DNA of 64,000 bases from Fibrella rubiginis (GCF_017353185.1 NZ_JAFMYV010000001.1:744001-808000), one strand, 5' to 3'; numbered from the stretch's first letter, positions 53,961 through 62,860 are shown. Numbers and translations: made by a program. Notes: generated from the letters alone by a model not told the origin.

Positions 53961-55396
53961 CTGGCGCATTGTTGGTGCAATCGGTGGCCGATTTGGCGCA
54001 GGCCCCACTCCACGCGGTCGTCGAAGGGCAGCCCGTAGCTGAGCCGCATGCAATGGCCGTACTGGGGCTGGAAGCTGAACAGCCGGCCCGGCATGATACT
54101 GATTTGGTCTGTGGCCAGGGCGTTGGTCAGCGCGATGGTGTCGTAAGCCGGGTCTACTTCAACCCAAAGCGTGAACCCGCCCGCTGGGCCGCTGATGCGG
54201 GTGCCGGGGGGAAAATACCGCCGGATCGTTTGCTGATACCGGGCGCAGTTGGTCTTCAGGGTCTGCCGCAGTCGGCGCAGGTGTAGCTCATAACGGTCAT
54301 TCGCCAGAAACTGGGCTACCGCCTGCTGTGTCAGGCCCGGCGAGAACCCCGCCTGATACCGCTTGATCTGAAGCACGGCCTCGGCGTACCGCCCCGGTGC
54401 CACCCAGCCGACCCGGTAGCCGGGGGCCAGCGTTTTACTGAACGAGCCGCACCAGAGCACCCAACCGTGGGGGTCGTAGGCTTTGCATGGGCGGGGGCGG
54501 TCGGGCGAAAAGTGCAGGTCGCCGTAGAGGTCATCTTCGATAAGCGGCGTCCGGTACGTTTCCAGTAGCCTCACCAACCGCTGTTTGTGCGTGTCGGGCA
54601 TGCAACAGCCCAATGGGTTGCTGAAGTTAGGCACCAGCAAACAGGCCTGTACCTGCCCGGCCCGCAGGTAGCCTTCCAGCACGTCGAGGTCAACGCCTGT
54701 CAGTGGGTCGGTTGGTAGTTCGAGCACGTTCAGGCCCATTGACCGCAGCAGGTGCAGAATGCCGAAATAAACAGGACTCTCCACCGCTACGGTGTCGCCC
54801 GGTCGGATTGTTGCTCGCAGGCACAGGGTCATGGCGCCCGTACAGCCTTCCGTCGTGATAAGGTCGTCTTCGGTCAGTTGCCCGCCCCAAAACAAGGCGT
54901 AGCGGGCAATCTGCCGCCGCAGGGCCAGGTTTCCGGCTATCAGTTCGTAGTCGGTGCCCGCGTTGGACAGTTCGCGTTGGGCCTGTTGCAGGGCCTTCGT
55001 CAGCTTGGCAACAGGCAATAGCCTGGGGGCCGGAACCCCCAGCGAAAACGGCAACCACCCGGCCTGCCGTTGCTGCTGCATCAGCCGGGCCAATAGGGTT
55101 TCCAGGTCTGAAGAGGCATCAGGTAGGGCTGTCGCCTGTGGGGCTGATCGCTGGGGCACGCGCTGTTGCCGTTGGCTGAGGGTACGGGCGTAATAGCCCG
55201 ACTGCGGACGCGCTTCAACCAGCCCCTCGGCTTCCAGGCGGTAGTAGGCTTGTTGCACCGTATTGATGCTGACACCCAGTTCCTGACTAAGCGTACGAAC
55301 CGAGGGGAGTTTGTCGCCTTCGGTGAGTAAACCCAGGCGAAGCTGATCGCTAAGCTGACGGGCAACCTGCTCATATTTGGGTACAAAGGCAACCAT
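53957..55396 (-). CDS. MocR/PdxR-type regulator (GntR HTH plus aminotransferase domain)
   Basis: 479 residues from ATG 55396 (MVAFVPKYEQVARQLSDQLR starts the GntR domain; longer frames add non-coding sequence). Winged helix at about 1-75 with LPSVRTLSQELGVSINTVQQAYYRLEAEGLV. The fold type I aminotransferase-like domain at about 125-475 carries the PLP lysine in CGSFSKTLAPGYRVGWV. MocR regulators sense PLP or an amino compound and control adjacent genes. It heads a four-gene operon and faces a divergent pair of genes across a region with three CTGTACG-type boxes. Confidence 0.93.
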   Translation of the reverse strand: MVAFVPKYEQVARQLSDQLRLGLLTEGDKLPSVRTLSQELGVSINTVQQAYYRLEAEGLVEARPQSGYYARTLSQRQQRVPQRSAPQATALPDASSDLETLLARLMQQQRQAGWLPFSLGVPAPRLLPVAKLTKALQQAQRELSNAGTDYELIAGNLALRRQIARYALFWGGQLTEDDLITTEGCTGAMTLCLRATIRPGDTVAVESPVYFGILHLLRSMGLNVLELPTDPLTGVDLDVLEGYLRAGQVQACLLVPNFSNPLGCCMPDTHKQRLVRLLETYRTPLIEDDLYGDLHFSPDRPRPCKAYDPHGWVLWCGSFSKTLAPGYRVGWVAPGRYAEAVLQIKRYQAGFSPGLTQQAVAQFLANDRYELHLRRLRQTLKTNCARYQQTIRRYFPPGTRISGPAGGFTLWVEVDPAYDTIALTNALATDQISIMPGRLFSFQPQYGHCMRLSYGLPFDDRVEWGLRQIGHRLHQQCAR

Positions 55397-55441
55397 TGGG
55401 ATGACGATTGATCGGCAAGTGCGCAAAGGTAGACGGGCCTT

Positions 55442-55526
55442 CTGTACGAATTGCCATACACATTTTACGAAATAAAGCCGTACAGTTTGTGGCCAGGCAC
55501 CGGCACTGGTCAGACCCGGCTGTACG
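55442..55526. promoter_or_regulatory. Candidate MocR operator: three CTGTACG boxes
   Basis: CTGTACG at 55442-55448, its reverse complement CGTACAG at 55479-55485 and CTGTACG again at 55520-55526, start-to-start distances 37 and 41 bp. They lie between the regulator start (55396) and the divergent DinB-like gene (55625). MocR proteins are known to bind two direct repeats plus an inverted copy, so the layout fits; the boxes were found by eye and are short. Confidence 0.5.
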
Positions 55527-55624
55527 CCTGCCAACCCGCCGAAGTGTTTCTGTTTTCAGGCCTGTTGAAGCCCTACTTTTGGGGCATGCAAGACACTGGT
55601 TTCTGGACAAAACGCCAATTAATC

Positions 55625-56206
55625 ATGCCAACCGATACACGAACCAGCCGGATTAACGAGTTCATTTATTATAAGCAGCTGGGTGAAAAAGCCCTGGCTC
55701 AGGTACCCGACGATAAACTTGACTGGCAGTATAACGAGACCTGCAACAGTGCGGCAACCATCGTCAACCACCTGTGGGGCAATATGCTCAGCCGGTGGAC
55801 GGACTTCCTGACCACCGATGGCGAGAAAACGTGGCGCGACCGGGATGCGGAGTTTGAGAACACCCTGCACACGCGCGCCGAGGTGATGCAACGGTGGCAC
55901 GAAGGCTGGACCGTCCTGCTCGATACGCTACATAGCCTGACGGAAGACGACCTGGATAAAACCATCTATATCCGCCATCAGGGGCATACCGTTCGGGAGG
56001 CTATCGACAGGCAACTGGCGCACTACCCGTACCACGTCGGCCAACTGGTGATGCTGGGCAAGATGCTGACTACCAACTGGGTGTCGCTGTCGATACCCAA
56101 GGGCGCTTCTCAGCAATACAATCAGGACAAGTTTTCGCAACCGCCCCACCCCGAACACTTTACCGCCGAATACCTGAAACCGGACCAGTCCGATAAAACC
56201 GTTTAA
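55625..56206 (+). CDS. DinB-like (DUF1572) protein
   Basis: 193 residues from ATG 55625 (MPTDTRTSRINEFIYYKQLGEKAL); upstream starts at 55451 or 55586 fall in the regulatory region. DUF1572 wording: DDKLDWQYNETCNSAATIVNHLWGNMLSRWTDF with His49, and LAHYPYHVGQLVMLGKM with the His-x3-His pair that completes the metal site. It is divergent from the MocR gene, so it may be under its control, and is followed after 12 bp by a SnoaL-like gene. Confidence 0.88.
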   Translation: MPTDTRTSRINEFIYYKQLGEKALAQVPDDKLDWQYNETCNSAATIVNHLWGNMLSRWTDFLTTDGEKTWRDRDAEFENTLHTRAEVMQRWHEGWTVLLDTLHSLTEDDLDKTIYIRHQGHTVREAIDRQLAHYPYHVGQLVMLGKMLTTNWVSLSIPKGASQQYNQDKFSQPPHPEHFTAEYLKPDQSDKTV

Positions 56207-56218
56207 GACACCCCAACG

Positions 56219-56575
56219 ATGCTCACACAGGAAAACGCCACTCAATTTGCTACGAACTGGCTGCGTGCGTTCAATGCCCATGATCTGGATGCCATTCTGG
56301 AACATTACACGGATGATGTCGAATTTCACTCGCCCTTTATTCGGCTGCTGGAGGTCAACGAGTCGGGTTGCGTTCGCGGCAAAGAAGCGCTGAGGCACTA
56401 CTTTCAACGCGGCCTGACTGCCTACCCTGACCTGCACTTCACGTTGCATGAAGTTCTGGCGGGCATTGACACCCTGGTCATCTACTATACGTCGGTCACG
56501 AATCGGCTGGCCGCCGAGGTATTCCAGCTGGACGATGCCGGCCGGGCGCAGAAGGTGCTCTGTCACTACACCTGA
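56219..56575 (+). CDS. SnoaL/NTF2-like protein
   Basis: 118 residues. It shows the NTF2-like cone fold pattern FATNWLRAFNAHDLDAILEHYTDDVEFHSPF, then GKEALRHYFQRGLTAYPDLHFTLHEVLAG and IYYTS. Small members act as isomerases, cyclases or binding proteins. It probably forms an operon with the DUF1572 gene immediately upstream. Confidence 0.88.
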   Translation: MLTQENATQFATNWLRAFNAHDLDAILEHYTDDVEFHSPFIRLLEVNESGCVRGKEALRHYFQRGLTAYPDLHFTLHEVLAGIDTLVIYYTSVTNRLAAEVFQLDDAGRAQKVLCHYT

Positions 56576-56659
56576 TCCTACACGTCCGGCGCGGCAGTTC
56601 AGATTACCTGGCTTACGCACTACGGTCGGTTCTAGGTGTCCGTATCTGTCAGAACAGCC

Positions 56660-59494
56660 TTACTCGTAGATTGCCTTTATTATCCATGTTCCGGCAGTGG
56701 GCTTTGGAATTTGGACCCACTCGTGTTTAGCGTCAAAGTTTTTCCAGACCTTTCCGTTGACCACCACGCTCCGCAGCCGTTTTTCCTGAGGATGGCGAAA
56801 GCGAACGAGCAACAAATTGGGCGGGTTTCGATCCGGCAGCTCAACGCGGGCATTGATACTCCCCGTAGCCACCTGGCTCTCCAGCTGAAAGGACACTGGC
56901 CCAAAGTAGGAAGGTGCCTGGCGGACAACAATCTGCTTTCCCTGTTCTAACCAGGGACGTGGAACAGCTTGGCCAATAACCAATGTGCTGTCGTTGCGCT
57001 CGTTGAGCAGCATATGCCGGTACAACTCAAACCAGGCTCCGTCGGTACTTGGTGGGCCATAATATTGCCCCCAGGCCCATCGGTGTTCAACCGACGAGAG
57101 TTGATGATGCGAAAAGCCGCAGGCCATCAGGCTGTAAAATGCCCGAATGGCTGCTTTCGGTTCGTCTCTTTTCAGGTAGACACTGGCCTGCTGAACGTAT
57201 ACGGGTTCGTTGGCAGCTCCCTGGTTTTTCAGGAACAGATTATCTTCATGGTCGTGTAGCATAGCCGTAGCCAGCCAGCCCTGGGGGTCAATGGCCTCCA
57301 GTCTGGCTAAGTGCAGAGGGCCACAGTCTACGTCTGTCGGGTACCACTGGTCCATCAACCGCCGCGGCGTCATGGCGTCGGTTGGCACGAAGTTGGTCCA
57401 GCTTCCATCAGCCAGTTGTACTACCGCCGATTTTACGCTGCTGCGTGCAAAAGCCCGTTCAACAGCCTGCTTCATGCTGGCGGCCACCTGCTGTACCTCC
57501 TTCGCCCTGGGGTGACCATATACGGCCAGGGCCTGCCCGAATAGTGTCAGGCCAGCCACATAGTAAGCCTGCGAAAAGGCCCATTCCCGCTCGGCGTGGG
57601 TGAGGTCGTTTAGCGGTCCGCGAATCAGGCCGTTTGCCGCGCTGTCGGTGCCCGCTTTGGCTACCTGAGCCAGGCACCAGTTCAGTGTCCTGAGCGAAGA
57701 AGGCAACAGGCGGTCGAACCGGGTTCGGTCTCTGGATAACAGGTAGTTTTTGGCGATGGCGTACAGCTGACCCGGTGAATACACCCCCCAGTTAGCGTAT
57801 CCCCCAATCCGGCCATCGGGTTGTTGCTGACTTTGAAACATGGCGGCCAGCTCGTCGTCGGCCACCTGCCCGTGCCCCCGCAGGCCATAGAGCATATAGT
57901 CTACGTACACGGCCTGGTTGATTGGCCAGTCAGCATTGCGTTGGCCATAGGCGGTATTGGCATAGGGTAAGTCCATGTGCGGCTTTCCCTGCTCGTCGGC
58001 CCGATGACGGGGCAGAATGAGCGCATGCCACAGATTGGCGCGGAAAAGATCGTTCACGGCCTGTTCAGGAACCTGGAAATGAGCACCCTGACTAAGCCAG
58101 TTCTCCCAATAATTCACAACAACCGCTCGCGACGCCGTGAAATCGACGGCTTGTAGGGTCGGTAGGGAATCGGCAGCCAGCACTGGCGAAGGCAGCTTCA
58201 CCAGGATTTCCCGCGTTTCACCCGCTTTCAGGTTTCCAGTGCACGTTACCTCAAGGGTTGAATTGGCAGCGGCGACCACTGGGTTGCTGACCTGCACAGA
58301 GAAACCGGGGCCAGCCTCTACCAATAGCCAGATGCGGTTGGTGCTACGGTCTACAATAGCCCAGTCATTGCCAACCTGTCTGGCTTCCAGTTGATTCTCC
58401 TTCGTGTCTGCGGCCAACCGGAAGCCGACGATTGCCGGCCCCGCTTTGCCCGACATCCGTACGCGGGTGAGCAAGGCACCAGGCTGGTTGCCCTGGTGCG
58501 TCGCGGGTAGTGTTGGGATGGGGGCCGCAAATTGTTCAATGTCACACTGCTGACCGCTACGCTCCAGTTGTGTCAAACAGATAGGCAGCCCGTTTACAAT
58601 GGTTTGTGATTTCCAGTGACTACCCGGCCACACGAAGTCAAAACGGAACCGGTGGGGAGAAGCAAAATCGGGTCGCACATTCGCCCAGCGATCAATGGCA
58701 AATTTGTAGAGCGAACCATGGGCAGCCGTCGTAACCAGCAGATGGCCCTTTGTGCCCAGATATGTCGTTTGCCAGGAAACATCCCATTGATTTGGGTTGC
58801 CAAAATCGGCCCAGCTTGTTTTGAACTGGCTGAGGGTAGCATCGGGCGCCTGTTTAACCTGATCGAGCGTTCGTTTGCCTGTCAGGGATGCGATGTGCTT
58901 CTCAAAGTCAATTGGTTTGTCGGCCAGTGTGATATACACATCGTGTTCAGGAAGCCACATCGCCCCGTGGCGCAGCAGTTGTTCTATCGCAACAGAAAAT
59001 CCCCTGGTACCATCGTCGGCAAGCCGAACCATTAATAATGGCGTATCAGGCTGTTTCCATGTATCGTCCGTCAGTCGGGCGGCTTGACCAGCCGAGCCAT
59101 GTTCCAGTAAATATCCCCACATGGCGTCATTCTTAATCGCATACGGATCGTTGTGCGCAGCCAGTTTGCGTGGTGCAGCGTTCGGTTTCGGCCACGTAAC
59201 CTCAACGAGCAATACGTCAACATCACCCAGGCCGGTCGTTAGCCGGGATGTAACGGCAATCCGGTCGTTTTTTTCGATGCTCTTTCCAGTTGGTCTGGAC
59301 ACGGTCAAACCCGCGGAGTTGCCAATCAGCCGCACCGAATGAGCTACCCGACGGATAGCCCGGTGGCCCAGGGAAATACGTAGTTTCGCCGATTGCACGT
59401 CGGCTGTCTGAGCAGGTGAAGCAACTCCTGTATTGGCAACACCAAGCCAACTCGCCAGACAAGTCCAGTAAACGATTTTTTTGTGACAATGCAT
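56660..59494 (-). CDS. Putative exported six-hairpin glycosidase-like protein
   Basis: 944 residues. N-terminal signal-like stretch (YWTCLASWLGVANTGVA). The first half is beta-rich. From about residue 470 there is an (alpha/alpha)6-type region: LFRANLWHALILPRHRADEQG, DWPINQAVYVDYMLYGLRGHGQVADDELAAMFQSQQQPDGRIGG, YAIAKNYLLSRDRTRFDRLLPSSLRTLNW. These are typical of six-hairpin glycosidases (GH65/GH78/debranching-like). A C-terminal beta domain (about 860-944) follows. No catalytic residue can be assigned securely, and family membership is inferred from pattern only. No neighbour is clearly in the same operon. Confidence 0.6.
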   Translation of the reverse strand: MHCHKKIVYWTCLASWLGVANTGVASPAQTADVQSAKLRISLGHRAIRRVAHSVRLIGNSAGLTVSRPTGKSIEKNDRIAVTSRLTTGLGDVDVLLVEVTWPKPNAAPRKLAAHNDPYAIKNDAMWGYLLEHGSAGQAARLTDDTWKQPDTPLLMVRLADDGTRGFSVAIEQLLRHGAMWLPEHDVYITLADKPIDFEKHIASLTGKRTLDQVKQAPDATLSQFKTSWADFGNPNQWDVSWQTTYLGTKGHLLVTTAAHGSLYKFAIDRWANVRPDFASPHRFRFDFVWPGSHWKSQTIVNGLPICLTQLERSGQQCDIEQFAAPIPTLPATHQGNQPGALLTRVRMSGKAGPAIVGFRLAADTKENQLEARQVGNDWAIVDRSTNRIWLLVEAGPGFSVQVSNPVVAAANSTLEVTCTGNLKAGETREILVKLPSPVLAADSLPTLQAVDFTASRAVVVNYWENWLSQGAHFQVPEQAVNDLFRANLWHALILPRHRADEQGKPHMDLPYANTAYGQRNADWPINQAVYVDYMLYGLRGHGQVADDELAAMFQSQQQPDGRIGGYANWGVYSPGQLYAIAKNYLLSRDRTRFDRLLPSSLRTLNWCLAQVAKAGTDSAANGLIRGPLNDLTHAEREWAFSQAYYVAGLTLFGQALAVYGHPRAKEVQQVAASMKQAVERAFARSSVKSAVVQLADGSWTNFVPTDAMTPRRLMDQWYPTDVDCGPLHLARLEAIDPQGWLATAMLHDHEDNLFLKNQGAANEPVYVQQASVYLKRDEPKAAIRAFYSLMACGFSHHQLSSVEHRWAWGQYYGPPSTDGAWFELYRHMLLNERNDSTLVIGQAVPRPWLEQGKQIVVRQAPSYFGPVSFQLESQVATGSINARVELPDRNPPNLLLVRFRHPQEKRLRSVVVNGKVWKNFDAKHEWVQIPKPTAGTWIIKAIYE

Positions 59495-59684
59495 AAACGC
59501 CCTACTAATTCATGCTGAATCAACTGATATTCTGTGATCTAGCGTAAGCGCCTGGAACGCCTATCAGCGCAATTTGGCGATTTACTCACTTAGCCCTTGA
59601 GCTTCTACTCTAAAGCAGGTGCTCACAGCTAACCAGGCCTTTACCAGCCTGCTGGACCACGCCGTAATGGGCGTCGCCCGTTGC

Positions 59685-60461
59685 CTACTTAACATACGCC
59701 AATTCCATTGTTTCGCCGTTGAAGACGCCGTAGGAGCGGTTGTGAACCCACTCGCCGAGGTTAACGTAGCGGCTGTTGGGCGTCACGGTCAGGTCGAGGG
59801 GGAGGTGGCGGTGGCCGAAGATGTAGTAATCGTGGTGCTGGTTTGCTTCCACTTCGCGGCAGTATTGCCAAAGCCATTCCTGCTCTTCGCCCCGAAATTC
59901 GTCTTCGGCCTTCTTATTATTGGTAATCCGGCTCCGGCGCGACCACCGTTGGGCCAGATCAATGCCTAGATCGGGGTGGAGCCAGCGGAAGGCGAACCGG
60001 GCAACCGGGCTTTCAAAAACTTTTTTCAGCTGCTTATACACATGGTCGCCGGGGCCGAGGCCGTCGCCGTGACCAATCAGGAATTTCTTTTCGCCCAGCC
60101 GGTACGTTTGTGGCAGGCGGTGAACGGGAATGCCCAGTTCGTCGGTGAAGTAGCGGCGCATCCACATGTCGTGGTTGCCCGTGAAGAGTGTAATGGGCAG
60201 GCCCGCGTCGGCGAGTTCGGCAAGTTTCCCCTGAAACCGGATGAACCCCTTTGGAATAGCGTGCTGGTATTCAAACCAGAAATCGAACACGTCGCCCACC
60301 AAAAACAAGGCAGCGGCATCGTCCCGAATCTGATCGAGCCAGCGCACTACGGCCTGTTCACGTTCGCGACTAAGCGCGGGTGAGGGCGTGCCGAGGTGGA
60401 AATCAGAAGCAAAATAGATACGCTTACCGGGTGGCAGCGCAATGGCGGTAGGATCAGTCAT
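59685..60461 (-). CDS. lpxH: UDP-2,3-diacylglucosamine diphosphatase
   Basis: 258 residues from ATG 60461 (MTDPTAIALPPGKRIYFASDFHL). Calcineurin-like metallophosphoesterase with DFH (Asp20, His22), GDVFDFWFEY, GNHDMWM, IGHGDGLGPGD and FGHRHLPLD motifs. It hydrolyses UDP-2,3-diacylglucosamine to lipid X in lipid A synthesis, at the cytoplasmic membrane. All metal-binding motifs are intact. It lies 43 bp downstream of the GDSL hydrolase gene on the same strand. Confidence 0.93.
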   Translation of the reverse strand: MTDPTAIALPPGKRIYFASDFHLGTPSPALSREREQAVVRWLDQIRDDAAALFLVGDVFDFWFEYQHAIPKGFIRFQGKLAELADAGLPITLFTGNHDMWMRRYFTDELGIPVHRLPQTYRLGEKKFLIGHGDGLGPGDHVYKQLKKVFESPVARFAFRWLHPDLGIDLAQRWSRRSRITNNKKAEDEFRGEEQEWLWQYCREVEANQHHDYYIFGHRHLPLDLTVTPNSRYVNLGEWVHNRSYGVFNGETMELAYVK

Positions 60462-60503
60462 GCCTCGCAAAGGTACGTACCCCACCCGCCCAGGTCCAGC
60501 CAC

Positions 60504-61328
60504 TTACAACTTTTTCAGTACCCTCACCAACCGTTTGCTGATTTGCGCGTACCCCGCATCTGACGGATGCAGGCCGTCGTAGGTCATGTCGATGGCCTCA
60601 ACCGGATACGGGTATTCGTCGGCGTCAGGCGCGAAGGGAACGTCGACGTAGGCAGGGTAGGGGTAGTTGGTGTAGGTGCCAGTCTGCGGATTTTTCAACC
60701 GTTTGAATTTCACGAGCTTCTCCACGCGTAGCTGTCGCACATGATACAGGTCAACCACCGGCAGCTGCTCCAGGCGGCCAATAGAGTCGATGGCGTTGGC
60801 AAATGCTTCGAGATATTGCCCGTTTTTGGCCTTGTATGACCCATAGGCATTGTTTTTATAGTTGGTCAAATACACAAAATCGCCCCGTTGCATGGGTGTA
60901 ATCAGCACGATCTTCGCCTGCGGGTTAAGACTGCGAAGCTTGTTGATGATGATGCGAAACGAGCCGTAGACCGTGCCGTTGCCCGCATTAGTCTGGTAAT
61001 CGATCAGTCGCCCCAGTGGCCTGCCCCGCCACCAGTCATTGGTGCCCAGAAAAATGGAATAGATATCGGCTTTGACCAGCCCCAGTTTTTCAACAGAGTC
61101 GGCGATGTTGCCTGACGTCCAGCCGTTGTGGCCCTGATTGATATAGGTTAGGTATGGCAGCTTTTCTGTTACCCGGGTCATGTAGCCTTTGGTGATCCGG
61201 TTGCCGGTTTCGTTTGGGTGCTCATTCAGGTACGTGATCGAATCGCCGATGGCCACCCAGGTACGCTGGTTTGGTTTCGAGGAACACAGCAGGAAAACGG
61301 CGGCCGTGAGGATAAACAGTTTTTTCAT
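60504..61328 (-). CDS. SGNH/GDSL hydrolase
   Basis: 274 residues, signal peptide with possible lipidation at Cys15 (FLLCSS, a poor lipobox). Block I GDSITYLNE with nucleophile Ser30, Gly in block II (INQGHNGWTSG), block III Asn in LGTNDWWRG and the Asp-x-x-His pair in DGLHPSDAGY. Probably a periplasmic esterase or acetyl-esterase; substrate unknown. It precedes lpxH in the same direction. Confidence 0.9.
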   Translation of the reverse strand: MKKLFILTAAVFLLCSSKPNQRTWVAIGDSITYLNEHPNETGNRITKGYMTRVTEKLPYLTYINQGHNGWTSGNIADSVEKLGLVKADIYSIFLGTNDWWRGRPLGRLIDYQTNAGNGTVYGSFRIIINKLRSLNPQAKIVLITPMQRGDFVYLTNYKNNAYGSYKAKNGQYLEAFANAIDSIGRLEQLPVVDLYHVRQLRVEKLVKFKRLKNPQTGTYTNYPYPAYVDVPFAPDADEYPYPVEAIDMTYDGLHPSDAGYAQISKRLVRVLKKL

Positions 61329-61435
61329 TGCGAGGGAAAAGGGAGGAGTCGGTGAAAGATAGCCAGACAGTGCCTAAAATAGCAGAGAATCATCCTTCAG
61401 TGCCCGGCTGTTTCGGTGGCTGTAACATTCAGCCG

Positions 61436-61443
61436 TATATTTG
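61436..61443 (+). promoter_or_regulatory. Candidate -7 element of the lipoprotein gene
   Basis: TATATTTG fits TAnnTTTG; the -33 position has TTT rather than TTG. It lies 40 bp before ATG 61484. Confidence 0.55.
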
Positions 61444-61483
61444 GGTTGTCAATCTTGACGAATTCTGAGTCGCAAAAAGTTTT

Positions 61484-62263
61484 ATGAAACAATCAACTAT
61501 TCTGCTGGCGTTGGCGGTTGTGGCCCTCGCTTCGTGCCGTCCAAGTACAGTCGATGATGCCAATGACGCTGGTGGTACGGCCAGCCCTTACCTGGCCAGG
61601 ACGGTGGTTGGCGTACGAATGCTGTCCAACGACGCGAATTACGATGAGGCGGGTCAATACCTGGCCGAAGAATTCGTGCGGGGTACCTTCAAACTGGGAG
61701 AAGACACAAAAATAGAGGTAATAAACACCCGAAAAGGTGGGATGTTTAAATGGGATAAAAACGAGGTTGTTGTGTCGTTTGGCTCACCCAAGCCTTATCC
61801 GTCGATTTATCATGCCGAGTACGTTTTCAACAAACTGTATCAGCCTGGTTTAGCTACGCAGATGGATGCCATGCCCGAAAAAGAGCCCCTGTCGGGTCCT
61901 GCACCCGAAGGTACTAGTGCTGAGCGCCCTGCCGAGTCGGCAACGGGTTTAGCCGCCAAGCGTGACACGTCGGCTGCTAATGACACAGCCACGTCGGTTT
62001 CACGGGTAACGGCAGCAGCTACGCAACTTACAGCTCCTGCTGAAAGCACAGGCAAATTTGTGGCTTATCCCGGTTTGGGCGACAAAGCCGTTTGGGATCC
62101 TACCAACCATACTATGCATGTGTTGTTGAATAACCATATCCTAAACGTGCAGGTGAAGACTGCTGATAAGCCCGCCGTGGCTCAGCAACGTGCCGCTATC
62201 TTGGCTAATGTAATTTTCCACGAAGTAGTAGGTGATTATTACGCGCCAGACGATAGCAAGTAG
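61484..62263 (+). CDS. Hypothetical lipoprotein
   Basis: 259 residues with lipobox ALASC (Cys18). Two structured ends, KIEVINTRKGGMFKWDKNEVVVSFG and VWDPTNHTMHVLLNNHILNVQV..AVAQQRAAILANVIFHEVVGDYY, are joined by an Ala/Thr/Ser-rich linker (about residues 135-190). No family recognised. Followed by a clear terminator. Confidence 0.75.
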   Translation: MKQSTILLALAVVALASCRPSTVDDANDAGGTASPYLARTVVGVRMLSNDANYDEAGQYLAEEFVRGTFKLGEDTKIEVINTRKGGMFKWDKNEVVVSFGSPKPYPSIYHAEYVFNKLYQPGLATQMDAMPEKEPLSGPAPEGTSAERPAESATGLAAKRDTSAANDTATSVSRVTAAATQLTAPAESTGKFVAYPGLGDKAVWDPTNHTMHVLLNNHILNVQVKTADKPAVAQQRAAILANVIFHEVVGDYYAPDDSK

Positions 62264-62284
62264 CAACGCTAGTGCACCGATATA

Positions 62285-62313
62285 AAAACCTCACCAACCA
62301 GTGAGGTTTTTTT
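62285..62313 (+). terminator. Intrinsic terminator of the lipoprotein gene
   Basis: A 9-bp stem AAACCTCAC (62286-62294) / GTGAGGTTT (62301-62309), 6-nt loop, followed by a run of T up to 62313, 22 bp after the stop codon. Confidence 0.85.
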
Positions 62314-62625
62314 GTTGTTACTAATCTTGCTCTACGCTTGGCGCACTGTTTGCTATCTTAAAATGATAGACAGATTTAACTAGATGCTTATCGATACGAC
62401 ATGCTTTTTGTATATCAAATGCACATAAACGTCTATTGAAAAAATTATTATATGAATTTTTCACGAATGTATTGATTTTTATATGCTATTGATATCATAT
62501 AGGCAAGGTTATTGCAAGACAGTGATAATGAAATAGACGTATACAGCCACCGTTATGCCAAACGTTTGGGTATATAAAAATCAGGGCTTCTCGTGATAAA
62601 CAACTTATTTAATACGCTCATTACT
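62314..62625. other. AT-rich intergenic stretch with palindromes
   Basis: About 310 bp that are markedly AT-rich compared with the rest of the window, mainly 62395-62620. It contains an 8-bp inverted pair ACGTCTAT (62429-62436) / ATAGACGT (62533-62540) around the AT-rich core, a hairpin TATATG..CATATA near 62480-62501 and a perfect 12-bp palindrome CCAAACGTTTGG (62558-62569). No gene is seen. Looks like a regulatory region. Confidence 0.5.
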
Positions 62626-62796
62626 CCCACCTACTTGCACGTTCTCCGCTGCCCGGTCCGTTGCCATCAGGCTAACGGCTGGGTAAGTGGGGGATTTAAC
62701 CTGAAATAGTCAGCATTAACAGCACAAACGGAGTAAAAACCGCTTGATATTTATCTAACAATGGGGTAGAACTTCTAGCGAGTTCTACCCCATTTT
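62624..62796 (+). ncRNA. Candidate structured non-coding RNA
   Basis: A strong hairpin at 62650-62685 pairs TGCCCGG(T)CCGTT with AACGGCTGGGTA (one bulged T, 11-nt loop). CCCAC (62626-62630) and GTGGG (62687-62691) can close it from outside. After about 70 nt comes a 13-bp terminator-like stem (62760-62794). A terminator with no gene in front, and 36 bp before the next promoter, implies a short non-coding transcript. No known RNA family is recognised. Confidence 0.4.
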
Positions 62797-62797
62797 C
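62760..62797 (+). terminator. Terminator-like hairpin without an upstream gene
   Basis: A 13-bp perfect stem, AATGGGGTAGAAC (62760-62772) / GTTCTACCCCATT (62782-62794), 9-nt loop, then TT. The nearest upstream coding end (62263) already has its own terminator. Confidence 0.65.
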
Positions 62798-62830
62798 GTA
62801 CTATACTTTTCTTGAAAATGGCTGATAGTG

Positions 62831-62860
62831 TTGCATTTACGGTGCGTAAACCTATTTTTG
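62831..62860 (+). promoter_or_regulatory. Promoter of the OmpA-domain gene
   Basis: TTG at 62831-62833, 19-bp spacer, TATTTTTG at 62853-62860: a full Bacteroidota consensus. The expected start near 62866 gives an 80-nt leader before ATG 62946. Confidence 0.7.

Noticed and set aside
62624-62797. Known RNA such as SRP RNA, 6S RNA or tmRNA
   Set aside because: The conserved SRP GGAAG/GCAGC loop, the long 6S rod and a tRNA-like end are all missing.
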